NCBI RefSeq assembly: GCF_013752535.1 | Contig: NZ_CP058348.1 | Location: forward strand, 2,294,001-2,358,000 | Direction: 5' to 3' | Length of the DNA: 64,000 bases | Origin: Bdellovibrio sp. KM01 | Lineage (GTDB): Bacteria; Bdellovibrionota; Bdellovibrionia; Bdellovibrionales; Bdellovibrionaceae | Part shown: piece by piece, positions 43,502 to 52,872 of the stretch | Layout of the letters: each line of letters starts with the position of its first letter | How positions within the stretch are numbered: the first letter of the stretch is position 1 | The notes under the pieces: generated by a model | Database searches by the model: none | The model's input: only the letters and a program-made list of their open reading frames with translations | Told to the model about the DNA's origin: nothing | Position numbers and translations under genes: made by a program

Positions 43502-44278
43502 TTATTGGAAAGCTGCTGCTTTAGAAATCCCAGAGAATGTACCAAGCTTTCTGTAACCGTCGTTTGGAATCACAGCTGATTTATTGATCACTGAACCCGA
43601 GCGACAGTTGTAAGGACCGTCATAGATGAACCAGCATTTTCTGTATGGAGACTGAGTTGCGTAAGATTGTGCGAAGTTCTTATAATAAAGAGAACCCGTC
43701 ACGATCGTGCCACCTTGAGCATCACCTTGGCTGATAACATTATCAACAACCAGAACCACACCGCCCCACTGATCTTGGAAGAAACCAGAGAACACAGTTT
43801 TGCCACCAGAAGTAAAGAATCTATTGTATTCAGCTTCCAACGTGTTGTTGTCTTTCAAACCAGAGTAGCTCGCATTTTTACCAGTGCCTGTTGTAAAGGA
43901 ACCTGTGTATGTCACACCTGAATCTGTATAAGACATGCTGACTGTCCCTGCGTAACGACCATTACCCACGTCGCTCAATTGAACCTTCAATTTAAAGTTC
44001 TTAGGGTCATTGACCGGGCGAGTACCAATGTAATTATTTAACTCTGTGATCGAGACCGGTGTAAAAGTGCCTTCATTAGAATAGCTTGTAGTCGTACCAC
44101 CATTAGTAGTACCAGAGCCATCTGGTGAAGTTGGGATCGTGCCCGTTCCACTATTATTAGAATCAACAACAACTGCAGTAGACTCTGCAACGGCCATCTT
44201 ATTATTGCCACACCCAACACCTGCTAGTGCGATTGCGGCCACCAAGATCATCATTGGAGCGTTGAATTTGTTGTTCAT
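43502..44278 (-). CDS. Secreted lipoprotein, unknown function
   Basis: The 258-residue protein has a lipobox (GVGC), a Gly/Ser/Thr/Asn-rich linker (about 38-66) and a beta-rich domain of repeated tyrosine-glycine strands (GRYAGTVSMSYTDSG; FFQDQWGGVVLVVDN). It ends with a Cys pair region (RKCWFIYDGPYNCRSG) likely to form a disulfide. Family not recognised. GCAAGG lies near the ATG. Confidence 0.65.
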   Translation of the reverse strand: MNNKFNAPMMILVAAIALAGVGCGNNKMAVAESTAVVVDSNNSGTGTIPTSPDGSGTTNGGTTTSYSNEGTFTPVSITELNNYIGTRPVNDPKNFKLKVQLSDVGNGRYAGTVSMSYTDSGVTYTGSFTTGTGKNASYSGLKDNNTLEAEYNRFFTSGGKTVFSGFFQDQWGGVVLVVDNVISQGDAQGGTIVTGSLYYKNFAQSYATQSPYRKCWFIYDGPYNCRSGSVINKSAVIPNDGYRKLGTFSGISKAAAFQ

Positions 44279-44570
44279 ACCTTGCCTCTTTCAAGAACCC
44301 GTTTTCAATGGTGGGTCCTCACGGTTCTGTAATGCTATGCCTATGCCAACATCCAGAAAGTGGGCTAAGTTATGGATAGAAGGACATATTTCTAGCGATT
44401 CTCAAGGTGATACAAACAACCGTTCTGTGACTAAGACCCAAGGGGTAAGCGCAAAAGCGGCACTTATTCTAAAAATAAGACATGTCAAAGATATGTACGC
44501 AAAAATAACATTTAAGATTTTCCCTAACATTACCGAAATGGGATGTATCACGTACAAAAAGGACGCAAAA
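44279..44570. other. Intergenic stretch before the putative small peptide
   Basis: In these 292 bases I see the upstream region of the 43502 lipoprotein gene and no convincing gene. Longer frames here (for example 44139-44648 on plus and 44402-44638 on minus) lack ribosome-binding sites and look like shadows. The plus strand may carry the promoter and leader for the peptide at 44571. Confidence 0.4.
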
Positions 44571-44648
44571 ATGACTGTCACTGCAACGAATGTTTTGATC
44601 CTCGGCGCTGTATTTATGTTCGCAGCACGAGTATTCATGGGGTTCTAG
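44571..44648 (+). CDS. Possible 25-residue membrane peptide
   Basis: ATG at 44571 follows AAAAAGGACGC, a plausible ribosome-binding site. The product is a single hydrophobic segment (VLILGAVFMFAARVFMG) of 25 residues. It is short enough to arise by chance, and no conserved context supports it, so confidence is low. Confidence 0.25.
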   Translation: MTVTATNVLILGAVFMFAARVFMGF

Positions 44649-44678
44649 GAACCAGATTACATACAAGTAAGATGATCC

Positions 44679-44706
44679 CTGGTGTGACGCCTGTTAAACA
44701 CCAGTA
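44679..44706 (+). terminator. Hairpin directly before the substrate-binding protein gene
   Basis: CTGGTGT and ACACCAG form a 7-bp stem around a 12-nt loop, and TTTTT follows inside the first codons of the next gene (ATG at 44707). It may terminate upstream transcription or fold in the leader of that gene. Confidence 0.4.
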
Positions 44707-45513
44707 ATGCTTTTTCTGTTTAAACGATTTTTAATGGTCTGTGTGCTCCTTGCAAGCGTCCCCGCTTTGGCAAAGCCTATCAAAATCCTCGTTGAGGACT
44801 CCTGGCCCCCCTTTGCATTTAAAAAAGAAAACCGTGCTGTTGGAATGTCGATTGACATCGTTCGTGCTGCATTTAAAAACGTCGGTGAAAACATTGAGCT
44901 CGTCCAAGTCCCTTACACCCGCTGTAAAGCACAAACCGCAACGGGTCGCTATGTCGCCTGCTTTAACTCTGCTCATTCCAAAGAAATGGATGCCGATTTC
45001 CTCTTCCCCAAAGAGCCCCTTTTCAAAAGCAAAGGCTTGATCATTGCCAATAAAATCACGGTTCGCAGCAAGCCTGCAAAGGTAAAAGATCTAGAAGGTA
45101 AATCCGTGGCTCTGCCGGCCGAGTTTCCCTTCGGCAAAGAGTTTGATGAAAACACGCAAATCAATAAGATCTTCACATCCAGCGATCAGACATCACTGAT
45201 GATGCTAAAATCAAATCGCGTGTCCTATGTGGCAATTGATGAATTCGTTTACTACTATTACTTAAAAACCAATCCCGATTTCAAAAATCAGTTTCACGTC
45301 GTGTTAGAACTTTCTGAAGAGCCGATATTCGTGCACTTTTCAAAAAAGCACCAGGACACCGCAGACTTGATTAAAAAGTATGACATCGGTCTTGCGATGC
45401 TGAAGGTTTCCAATCGCTATAACGAAATTCTGGAAGACTGGGTGGGAGTAAAGGGTCAAAAGCGCGTGCAGATCTTTTCAGTTCTGCCAAAAACTCACGC
45501 CTATGATTACTAG
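44707..45513 (+). CDS. Periplasmic solute-binding protein, family 3 (amino-acid type)
   Basis: The 268-residue protein has a signal peptide (ending SVPALA) and the SBP family-3 fold start IKILVEDSWPPFAFKKENRAVGMSIDIVRAAF. Then come LEGKSVALPAEFPFGKEF and a closing helix (YDIGLAMLKVSNRYNEILEDWVG). No ABC permease or ATPase is adjacent. Orphan family-3 proteins may serve transport with distant permeases or sensing. The ligand is unknown. Its end overlaps the convergent SpoIID gene by 4 nt. Confidence 0.9.
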   Translation: MLFLFKRFLMVCVLLASVPALAKPIKILVEDSWPPFAFKKENRAVGMSIDIVRAAFKNVGENIELVQVPYTRCKAQTATGRYVACFNSAHSKEMDADFLFPKEPLFKSKGLIIANKITVRSKPAKVKDLEGKSVALPAEFPFGKEFDENTQINKIFTSSDQTSLMMLKSNRVSYVAIDEFVYYYYLKTNPDFKNQFHVVLELSEEPIFVHFSKKHQDTADLIKKYDIGLAMLKVSNRYNEILEDWVGVKGQKRVQIFSVLPKTHAYDY

Positions 45514-46712
45514 TTTTGCGCGACGCGGGCTGCGGGATAGTAGTGCTTAAGAATCTGCACGAAATTTTGGCCTTTAAGACCCAGGGCTCGACTGCCCCAC
45601 TGACAAAGACCTACACCGTGACCAAAGCCACGACCGGTGAAAGTATAAAGATCACCTTCTTGTTTCATTTCAAATAAGGTACTGCGAAGTTCTGAAAAAC
45701 CCAACGCCTGTCGAAACTCATTGGCATTGATATATTTTTGTTCGCCGTCGTTCATCGCAACTTTCACACCGCGCACGCGGGTTTCGTTGTTAGCGCGATC
45801 TAAAGTCAACTTCGTCACATCTTCCATACGCAGCTTTTGAGCCAGCTCGGCACGAGTGACTTTCACAGTCCAATGGGCTTTTGGATTTGTCGGGCAGGAA
45901 TTATCAACCGCCACGCCACTGTTCACCCCACCGCTCCAAACGTTCTTTGCCAGAGTTGTGTGACCACCGCAATCAGCGTGATAGTAGGCTTTTAGAACAT
46001 TGTGATTACCGGCAAAAAGTTTTACTCCTGCTGTATCGCGCACGGCTTTTAAAGCCTTTTGCAATTTAGGATCGCTTTCATCACCATCCGTAACGTGACG
46101 GAAGACTTGGTCCAATACAGAACTCTCCAAGTGATAGGGTTTGTCGGCGCGCTCTTCCATCACAGACAAGGCATAAGATCTGGCCGCGACGGCCTGGGCT
46201 TTCAAAGTTTCGAGGGGCCAGTTGGTTGGCATTTCGCTGGATAGAACACCTGCAAGGTATTCATCCAGTGGCAGAACCCCTACCACGTCCACTTGCTCCC
46301 CGGGGCCTGCTGACAGCAAGACACGGGATGGAAGACTTTGGGCTCCCACGCGCAGGTTTTCACCTTGGATCATAAGATATTTATCTTTGAACAGATGCTC
46401 GTTCTCGCGATTATTTAAGCGCAAAGCCCAGATATGCTTGCCGTTTTTTTTCATCACGCGAACTTCAGCGGAACCACTGTCAGGAATAGCGACATTACGA
46501 TAGGGCTGAGAAAGAATTTGAAAGCGCAGGGCTTGTCCCGCCACTTGCACGCGTTTGGAATTCGTCAGCAAACGAACTCGAACAAGTTCTTTATCAAATG
46601 GGGGTTTTGCGGAAACTTGGGATATTGCCTGCGGTTGCGATTGGGCTTGTGCTTCAGAGATGGAATACGTCAGAGCTGCTAAAAAGCACACCAGGGCCCA
46701 GAATAATCTCAC
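45510..46712 (-). CDS. SpoIID/LytB domain-containing protein
   Basis: GTG start at 46712 with GGAGA before it. The 400-residue protein has a signal peptide (MRLFWALVCFLAALTYSISEAQA) and the SpoIID/LytB core: LPLDEYLAGVLSSEMPTNWPLETLKAQAVAARSYAL (about 150-185), YHADCGGHT, and GRGFGHGVGLCQWGS near the C-terminus. In spore formers SpoIID is a lytic transglycosylase acting on denuded glycan strands. This organism shows no sporulation genes here, so it likely remodels its own or prey peptidoglycan; that is inference. Confidence 0.93.
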   Translation of the reverse strand: MRLFWALVCFLAALTYSISEAQAQSQPQAISQVSAKPPFDKELVRVRLLTNSKRVQVAGQALRFQILSQPYRNVAIPDSGSAEVRVMKKNGKHIWALRLNNRENEHLFKDKYLMIQGENLRVGAQSLPSRVLLSAGPGEQVDVVGVLPLDEYLAGVLSSEMPTNWPLETLKAQAVAARSYALSVMEERADKPYHLESSVLDQVFRHVTDGDESDPKLQKALKAVRDTAGVKLFAGNHNVLKAYYHADCGGHTTLAKNVWSGGVNSGVAVDNSCPTNPKAHWTVKVTRAELAQKLRMEDVTKLTLDRANNETRVRGVKVAMNDGEQKYINANEFRQALGFSELRSTLFEMKQEGDLYTFTGRGFGHGVGLCQWGSRALGLKGQNFVQILKHYYPAARVAQN

Positions 46713-46735
46713 GCGCAGTTCTCCATCCTAGAGTT

Positions 46736-46766
46736 AAAAAAAAGAGGCCCAATCCGTAGGCCTCTT
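46736..46766 (-). terminator. Rho-independent terminator of the SPFH gene
   Basis: AAGAGGCC and GGCCTCTT form an 8-bp stem around a 9-nt loop; on the minus strand a run of eight T follows. It closes the UDG-like/NfeD/SPFH operon. Confidence 0.9.
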
Positions 46767-46811
46767 ATAGCTATGCTTCTATTTAACCAACATCCGCGAA
46801 GGGATGAAAGT

Positions 46812-47561
46812 CTAGTTTTGATTGCCAGAGTTCAAGAACGGTCTAACCATATCTAGCGGCAACGGGAAGATCACCGTGTTCGACTTATCACCAGCGATTT
46901 CTGTTAAGGTCTGCAAATAAGCCAGCTGAAGGGCTGACGGAGAACTTGCCAACATCTGCGAAGCCGCTGCCAGTTTTTCGGATCGTTGCACCTCGCCATC
47001 GGCGCTGATGACCTTGGCGCGACGTTCACGCTCGGCTTCCGCTTCACGAGCCATGGCTCTTTGCATTTCTTTGGGCAAATCGATCTGTTTCACTTCCACC
47101 ATGGTCACTTTGATACCCCAAGATTCTGTATGCTTATCCAAAATACCCTGAAGTGCGCCGTTGATTTTATCACGGTGCTCAAGCACGTCGTCCAATGGAT
47201 ATTGTCCCATCACAGACCGCAAAGTCGTTTGTGCCAATTGACTTGTGGCAAAGTAAAAGTCTTCAATTTTCGTGATCGCTTCCATCGGAGAAATCACTTT
47301 AAAGTAAACCACCGCATTCACTTGCATGCTGACGTTGTCTTTCGTGATAACGTCTTGAGGTTTCACATCCATCGCAATCGTACGTGTGTCGACTTTGATC
47401 ATACGCTCAACGAAAGGAATCAAAACAATCAAACCAGGGCCACGCACGCCAACAGCTTTACCCAGGCGCAAGACCACGCCGCGATCCCATTCATTCAGAA
47501 TTTTCACCATCGAACTCAAAATGATGGCGCCCACCACTAATAAAATAATAAAAAATTCCAT
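46812..47561 (-). CDS. SPFH-domain (slipin/stomatin-like) membrane protein
   Basis: The 249-residue protein has one N-terminal membrane helix and the slipin SPFH domain: [48 protein letters not shown] and [21 protein letters not shown]. It forms oligomers that organise membrane microdomains. AAGGAG precedes the ATG, and only 5 nt separate it from the NfeD-type protease gene upstream. That pairing is standard for this family. Confidence 0.95.
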   Translation of the reverse strand: MEFFIILLVVGAIILSSMVKILNEWDRGVVLRLGKAVGVRGPGLIVLIPFVERMIKVDTRTIAMDVKPQDVITKDNVSMQVNAVVYFKVISPMEAITKIEDFYFATSQLAQTTLRSVMGQYPLDDVLEHRDKINGALQGILDKHTESWGIKVTMVEVKQIDLPKEMQRAMAREAEAERERRAKVISADGEVQRSEKLAAASQMLASSPSALQLAYLQTLTEIAGDKSNTVIFPLPLDMVRPFLNSGNQN

Positions 47562-47566
47562 CGCAC

Positions 47567-48847
47567 TTACTCCTTATTTTTCTTAACATTTAATGTGAGT
47601 CCCTGGCGTGCCGTCACATTCACCGGCTCTCCAGGTTTCAGGGAATCTTCAGAAACAAAATTCCAGGTTTCACCCATAATTTGCATCTGACCACGGTGAC
47701 CATTTTCATCAGTGCTGACCACGACTCCGACATTATCTTTCAAATCTTGATCCGCATCACGGGACCTTAAACGCAAAGTTTTAAGAGCCAGATATCCCAC
47801 GCCGAAAAACACCGCGCCAATCGCCAGCACCACGGACAGGATCACAGTATAAGGCAAAGTATAGCCCGTGCTTTGATCAAACAGAAAAACACTTCCCACA
47901 AAAAGAGAAACCAATCCGCCAATTCCCAAAATACCGAAACTTGGAATAAAGATTTCGGCAATCAGAAACCCAATCCCTAAAAGGATCAATGCGAGTCCAC
48001 CCCATGCTACTTCCAATTTGTGGAAAGCAATCATCGAGAACACCAAGCCAATACCGCCAATCACACCCGGGGCGATAAGACCTGGATGAGTCAACTCCAC
48101 ATACAAAAGCCCCAGGCTTCCCATAAACAGCAGGTACGCAAACTCGGGGTCGGCGATAAAACTTAAAATCTGATAGCGCGTATCGGGAGTGAATTCGCGC
48201 AAGTCACCGACTACAACCTGAATCGGAGCTTTATCTTGCATCAATACTTTACGACCTTCCGCTTTCTTTAAGAAATCGGTTTCGTCTTCAGCCAAAATAT
48301 CCAGGGCTTTGGATTCGACAGCCACAGCGGAACTTACGGATTTTGCTTCGGTCACGATGTCCTTGGAAAACTTTAAATCACGTCCGCGCAAGGTTGTAAC
48401 ACCTTCAAGCCAGCTGACCGTATCGTTGATCATCTTGTTACGAAGATCATCGGGCATTTTTTCACCTGTTCCTAAAATAGGAGTGGCCGCACCCACGTTG
48501 GTGGCAATCACTCCCCCATTCACGTGGCAAGCTTGCAGAATAATCGCCCCCGCACTGCCAGCATGGCCGCCGCGTGGAGTAATCAAGCACAGATAGGGAA
48601 CTTTAGATGCCAGCATGCGCTCGACAATTCGCCGTGTGCTCATCAAGCTTCCGCCAGGAGTGTTCATTCTGACAAAAATGGATTCGCATTTGTTTTCAAG
48701 GGCCCGCTTTTCGGCGCGTTCAAGATAATCAGTCGTTGACGCCGTGATGGCTTCGTTGATGGTAATCGCAAGGGTGCAGGTCGCAGCCGATGAAACTTTC
48801 GTCCCCAGCAACAACACTAGCAGCACAGGAACTAAGAGCTTCATCAT
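47567..48847 (-). CDS. NfeD-type membrane serine protease (long form)
   Basis: The 426-residue protein has a signal peptide, a ClpP-class protease domain (about 20-230) with the Ser in [11 protein letters not shown] (catalytic Ser preceded by AG) and a Lys dyad candidate further on, then four membrane helices (about 235-350), and a C-terminal OB-fold NfeD domain ([21 protein letters not shown]). Long-form NfeD proteases cleave stomatin partners and related membrane proteins. Its ATG overlaps the UDG-like stop (ATGATG) and the SPFH gene follows, giving a three-gene coupled set. Confidence 0.92.
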   Translation of the reverse strand: MMKLLVPVLLVLLLGTKVSSAATCTLAITINEAITASTTDYLERAEKRALENKCESIFVRMNTPGGSLMSTRRIVERMLASKVPYLCLITPRGGHAGSAGAIILQACHVNGGVIATNVGAATPILGTGEKMPDDLRNKMINDTVSWLEGVTTLRGRDLKFSKDIVTEAKSVSSAVAVESKALDILAEDETDFLKKAEGRKVLMQDKAPIQVVVGDLREFTPDTRYQILSFIADPEFAYLLFMGSLGLLYVELTHPGLIAPGVIGGIGLVFSMIAFHKLEVAWGGLALILLGIGFLIAEIFIPSFGILGIGGLVSLFVGSVFLFDQSTGYTLPYTVILSVVLAIGAVFFGVGYLALKTLRLRSRDADQDLKDNVGVVVSTDENGHRGQMQIMGETWNFVSEDSLKPGEPVNVTARQGLTLNVKKNKE

Positions 48848-49365
48848 AAATTCAACTCCTTCATCACTTTTTGAAGATCGTTCCAGACGACCTTTTTCGC
48901 TGCCGCATCTTCCAGCAGATACGCAGGGCTATATGTTTCAATCCACTTGCCCGGACCTTTGTAAATCATCTCCCCCAGATCTTTCGGGAAAGAACTAAAG
49001 ACCACCACCACTTTGCTTTCACAAAACTGTGCAAGTTCTGAAGGCAACAAAGAACGATCCTCCACCGTGCAATCCAACTCCAATACTTGAATATTGCGAA
49101 TTTTCATCGCCGATTTCATTTTATCAAATAAATCGCGCGTTTCGGGCAGAAAGAAACTTTCTTTGGCCTGAGTCAAAATATTTAGGAACACCAGTTCACG
49201 GTGAACCATTTCTGCTGGAACGTAAGGACCTTTTTGTGTGAAAAATTGGATTTTTGCAGCCGTTGGATTTACGTCGGACGCAACACCCACGGGCGTTGTC
49301 GTGTCATTCAGCATAACCTTTTGCAAACCCAAAACTTCTTCCAAATATTGAACGTAGTCCTTCAT
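48844..49365 (-). CDS. Degenerate uracil-DNA-glycosylase-like protein, unknown function
   Basis: The 173-residue protein ends with IETYSPAYLLEDAAAKKVVWNDLQKVM, which resembles the conserved C-terminal block of family 4/5 uracil-DNA glycosylases (HPSxLLRxPxxKxxxWxDL). VFLNILTQAKESFF and KVVVVFSSFPKD are compatible with the same Rossmann-like fold. The family's four iron-sulfur cysteines and usual GExPG motif are absent, so glycosylase activity is unlikely. It is the first gene of the NfeD/SPFH set and overlaps NfeD by 4 nt, so it may have been recruited to membrane-protein control. Recognition is by eye. Confidence 0.55.
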   Translation of the reverse strand: MKDYVQYLEEVLGLQKVMLNDTTTPVGVASDVNPTAAKIQFFTQKGPYVPAEMVHRELVFLNILTQAKESFFLPETRDLFDKMKSAMKIRNIQVLELDCTVEDRSLLPSELAQFCESKVVVVFSSFPKDLGEMIYKGPGKWIETYSPAYLLEDAAAKKVVWNDLQKVMKELNL

Positions 49366-49529
49366 GGGCAGGAGCTTACTCCGCCCCCTGTTTCTAGACT
49401 ATAAAAACCGCTATTAATGCGCTGCTTTGTGGCCTTTGATTCCTAGCAAGAAGGCTCAAATTTATTCCCGGAGGGTGAAAGCCCTGTGACATTCTAGGAA
49501 AGCCGATCGAAAGACCCTAAGGAGGGCCC

Positions 49530-50024
49530 ATGAATGCACGTTCTTTAGTGTTTGCCTTTACATTTGTGACTTTTGGATCACTCCCAGCCATGGCTTATCC
49601 CAGTGTGGGAGACAAAGTCACTTGGTCAGGCGATTTTAAAACGGCGGAAGGCATTGCCTCTGAAGTTCAAATCATCAAAGAAGTTGTCTCCTACAATAAA
49701 GACACCAAAGTTTGGTCTGTGAAAATAGACACTCGTGTGGGTTCAGAAACTTCAACTCAAACAATAGAGACAGCGGACCTTTACACTCCCGCAAATTTCA
49801 GTTCGATGCTGACTCAGTGTAAAGATAAAGGTGGAGTGTTAGAAACTTTAGAAACAAATCCGGGAAAATATAAAACCTGCAAAATCACGACGACTGAAAA
49901 TGGCGTGGTGATTGAAAAATGGTGGGGCGATATTCCGTTTGGAATCGTCAGTAAAGCAACTCGCGCCCCTACAGGAGTCAATGGCAATGACTCCCCTTTG
50001 AATGTGGCAACGCGAGGTCTTTAA
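49530..50024 (+). CDS. Secreted protein, unknown function
   Basis: AAGGAGGG before the ATG is a strong ribosome-binding site. The 164-residue protein has a signal peptide (ending SLPAMA), a beta-rich mature domain beginning VGDKVTWSGDFK, and two cysteines (TQCKD and KTCKI) that probably pair. No known family is evident. It stands alone between divergent and convergent neighbours and ends 6 bases from the MFS gene. Confidence 0.7.
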   Translation: MNARSLVFAFTFVTFGSLPAMAYPSVGDKVTWSGDFKTAEGIASEVQIIKEVVSYNKDTKVWSVKIDTRVGSETSTQTIETADLYTPANFSSMLTQCKDKGGVLETLETNPGKYKTCKITTTENGVVIEKWWGDIPFGIVSKATRAPTGVNGNDSPLNVATRGL

Positions 50025-50030
50025 CTTCTC

Positions 50031-51242
50031 TTATAAAGATTTTACAACTTTGGAATTCAGGAATTTATAAAGAGCAATAACTGTTAATCCGGCTGACGAC
50101 GTGATCAGCGCCATGCTTGTGGAACCCATCCGCGCCATGGCTCCCCAGCTGACGGAACCCAACGCCATTCCGGCATAGAACACGGCTAAGAAAACACCGA
50201 GCATGGTGGCTTTCAGATGCGACTTACCTGTAAGTTGGCGTGAACTCATGTTCATCAACGTCGCAAGGATCAACCAACCAATTCCGGCAAAGAACATCCC
50301 CTGACACATGAAAATATAACTGGGTGCTACACCAATAAAAAACAATCCCACGGCATAGACAAAGTAAGCACCAGCCAAGGACTGCCCGGTTCTTTCTGGC
50401 AGCATGATTTTGTTGGAGTAAATCGTCGCGAAACAAGCACCCAGACCTAAGAATCCCAGCAGTGAACCATATTGCCAGCTATTCAAACCCAACTCCAAAC
50501 GGCCGCGTGTTGGATAAAGAGCCCACAAGCTGGAAGCAAAGAAAGTGACGATGAAGATCTCCACCCACAATTTCATATTATGGAAGGAGAACAAAAATTC
50601 GAATTCTTTTTGCGTGAATTTGATTTCCTTTTTTTCTTCATGATGAGGAGCCGCTTCTTTAACTGGCCACTTCCAAAAAAATAAAATCAATCCCAGGAAA
50701 GAAAGACTGTTTAGGCAAAAGGCCGCCGCCGGACCAACTCCCCCCAAAATCACACCACCCAAGGTGGGACCTAAAACGCGCGTGATGTTGATGCCGATAT
50801 AATAAACCAACACCGCCTGCGCTTGGCGCTCGCTAGGGACAAGATCTGTCAGCACACTTTGAAACGGAGGATTGGAAAGAGCAAAGCCCACCCCCATCAC
50901 CAGCGATAGTAAAAGCAACGAGCCTTCGGTGATTTTTTCCTGCCACACCAAATATGCTAAGATGGCGGCAGCAATAAACATCATGCTTTCGGATGCAAGC
51001 AGGATGCGACGACGATGCCCCTGATCAGCCAAATACCCGGCCGCGATACTTAGAAACACCACCGGCAAGTTACTTGTGAATGAAAGCAAAGAAACAATCA
51101 AAGGCGACGTTGAAAGATGTGTCATCACCCAGCTTGCGGCCACATCCTGAATCCAAGTTCCAAGATTTGACAAAAAAGCACAGATCCAAAAGTTACGGTA
51201 AACTGAAATTTTGAGCGGTGACCACATAGATGAATCATTCAT
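50031..51242 (-). CDS. MFS transporter (MFS_3/EntS-like)
   Basis: The 403-residue protein has about twelve membrane helices and the MFS_3 pattern: YRNFWICAFLSNLGTWIQDVAASW at the start, GYLADQGHRRRILLASE as the loop-2 signature and NPPFQSVLTDLVPSERQAQAV. It is a proton-coupled exporter or importer of small molecules; substrate unknown. I use the ATG at 51242 rather than the TTG 9 nt upstream. The gene lies 35 bp past murJ on the same strand and could be read from the murJ transcript. Confidence 0.9.
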   Translation of the reverse strand: MNDSSMWSPLKISVYRNFWICAFLSNLGTWIQDVAASWVMTHLSTSPLIVSLLSFTSNLPVVFLSIAAGYLADQGHRRRILLASESMMFIAAAILAYLVWQEKITEGSLLLLSLVMGVGFALSNPPFQSVLTDLVPSERQAQAVLVYYIGINITRVLGPTLGGVILGGVGPAAAFCLNSLSFLGLILFFWKWPVKEAAPHHEEKKEIKFTQKEFEFLFSFHNMKLWVEIFIVTFFASSLWALYPTRGRLELGLNSWQYGSLLGFLGLGACFATIYSNKIMLPERTGQSLAGAYFVYAVGLFFIGVAPSYIFMCQGMFFAGIGWLILATLMNMSSRQLTGKSHLKATMLGVFLAVFYAGMALGSVSWGAMARMGSTSMALITSSAGLTVIALYKFLNSKVVKSL

Positions 51243-51277
51243 GACGAACAAATCTTACTATGGTTTAAGGGCACCGA

Positions 51278-52843
51278 CTAGCGTTTCAAGCGGCGCAAGA
51301 CTTTTTCCAAGAAACCTTGTGCTTGCTCAATCTTGAATACGTATCCCAATCCAAAGTAAAGCACACCATAGATAACGACTGCGACCGCAGCCCTGATGAT
51401 GACATGCAAATCCTGAGACATCGCTAAGCGAGCGACAACGGCTCCAACCGCAGCGCTGACAGCAGCAATAGACCAAACCTTGGCTTGGAATTTAAGGGGC
51501 AAACCCGTCTCGCCAATCTTACGGTTTAAAGCGCGGCGCAGGTAAAAGAATTCAATCCAACCCGCGATTCCAGCCGATGCCGTCAAACCTGGCGTCCCCC
51601 ACTGAGCATCAAGATGCAACCAACCGGGAAGGTAAAATGCGAACAGCACACCTAGACCTGTTGTTGAAATCACACGAACCACCGCGTACTTTAACGGCGT
51701 GCGCGTGTCTTTTAAAGAATAAAATGTCGAGGAATACAAACGACCCAAGGTGGAGGCAAGTAAACCCACCGTTGAACCGATCAATACCATCCAAACCGTT
51801 TGCGTGCTGCTCGCATCAAATTGGCCCGTTTGAAAAACGGCCCCTACGATAAGATCGCCCAAAAGCAAAAAGGCCACGACACTTGGAATGACAAAAAAAG
51901 CGATCTGCTGCAAACCGCGATTCAGACGACCTTTAAGATAATTACGGATCTCTTCATCGCTGCCCACGGCTTGGGACATACTGGGAAGTTCTGCCGCAGA
52001 AACACTCATACCAAATAAACTGACTGGTAATAGGTAAAGAGTTTGCGCATACGCCAATGAAGAAACTGCCCCCGTGGGCAAAAGACTGGCAAGCATACTG
52101 TCAATATAAGCACTGACCTGGACAACTCCACGAGAAACGACGACCGGAACAAAATTTCTCATGACTGTCGTAACACTCGAAATTTTCAAATCAAGTGAGG
52201 GCTTGATTTTTTTACCCAGGCGAAGCGCTGATGGTAACTGTACGAAAAATTGCAAAAAGCTTCCTGCAACCAAACCCCACGCAACCGTGATGGCGAGATC
52301 AAATTGCATCTGTTTGGAACCCCAGATCACCAAGGTCGCGATGATCGTCAAATTCCAAATCACCGGTGCAATGTAGGATAAGAAAAACTTTTTATGAGAA
52401 TTCAAAATCCCCAAACACCAAGCGGACATCACCAAAAAGCCTGTTCCTGGGAACAGGATCTGCACTATTTGAATAGTCAGTTCGCGCTTTTCACCTGTGA
52501 ACCCGGGGGCGATGAGATCAATCAGGAATGGCGTCGCAAAAACACCACTGATCACCAACAACGAAGTCAGCAAGAACATTAAACTGCCAATAACGGAAGC
52601 CACCTTGGCGGCTTCTTCGTCATGCTTTTTCGCTAAAAGTTGAGCATAAACTGGAATGAAGCTGGCCGAAAGCACACCCTCACCGAAAAGATTTTGCAGG
52701 AAGTTTGGAATTTTAAGAGCAGCTTTAAAAGCATCACCGGCTGCGGAGTTACCAAAGAAGTGGGCAAACACACGTTCGCGAACCAGTCCCGCGATACGGC
52801 TTAAGAAAATGGCAATTCCCACTAAAAAGGCATGATTCTTCAT
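51278..52843 (-). CDS. murJ: Lipid II flippase MurJ
   Basis: The 521-residue polytopic protein has the MurJ/MviN signature: FLSRIAGLVRERVFAHFFGNSAAGDAFKAALKIPNFLQNLFGEGVLSASFIPVYAQ at the N-terminus (seen in pieces), FPGTGFLVMSAWCLGILNSHKKF and SAAELPSMS. It moves lipid II across the inner membrane for peptidoglycan synthesis. It is separated from uvrC upstream by only 29 bases, so uvrB, uvrC and murJ are likely one operon. Start is the ATG at 52843; a GTG 6 nt upstream is possible. Confidence 0.95.
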   Translation of the reverse strand: MKNHAFLVGIAIFLSRIAGLVRERVFAHFFGNSAAGDAFKAALKIPNFLQNLFGEGVLSASFIPVYAQLLAKKHDEEAAKVASVIGSLMFLLTSLLVISGVFATPFLIDLIAPGFTGEKRELTIQIVQILFPGTGFLVMSAWCLGILNSHKKFFLSYIAPVIWNLTIIATLVIWGSKQMQFDLAITVAWGLVAGSFLQFFVQLPSALRLGKKIKPSLDLKISSVTTVMRNFVPVVVSRGVVQVSAYIDSMLASLLPTGAVSSLAYAQTLYLLPVSLFGMSVSAAELPSMSQAVGSDEEIRNYLKGRLNRGLQQIAFFVIPSVVAFLLLGDLIVGAVFQTGQFDASSTQTVWMVLIGSTVGLLASTLGRLYSSTFYSLKDTRTPLKYAVVRVISTTGLGVLFAFYLPGWLHLDAQWGTPGLTASAGIAGWIEFFYLRRALNRKIGETGLPLKFQAKVWSIAAVSAAVGAVVARLAMSQDLHVIIRAAVAVVIYGVLYFGLGYVFKIEQAQGFLEKVLRRLKR

Positions 52844-52872
52844 GTGCACTCTATTCGGCTATAAGCCGGGCT

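Noticed and set aside
44402-44638. 78-residue minus-strand hydrophobic frame
   Set aside because: No ribosome-binding site or promoter; the hydrophobicity follows from AT-rich sequence.
44139-44648. 169-residue plus-strand frame
   Set aside because: It starts inside the lipoprotein gene on the other strand, has no ribosome-binding site and reads like antisense of coding sequence.
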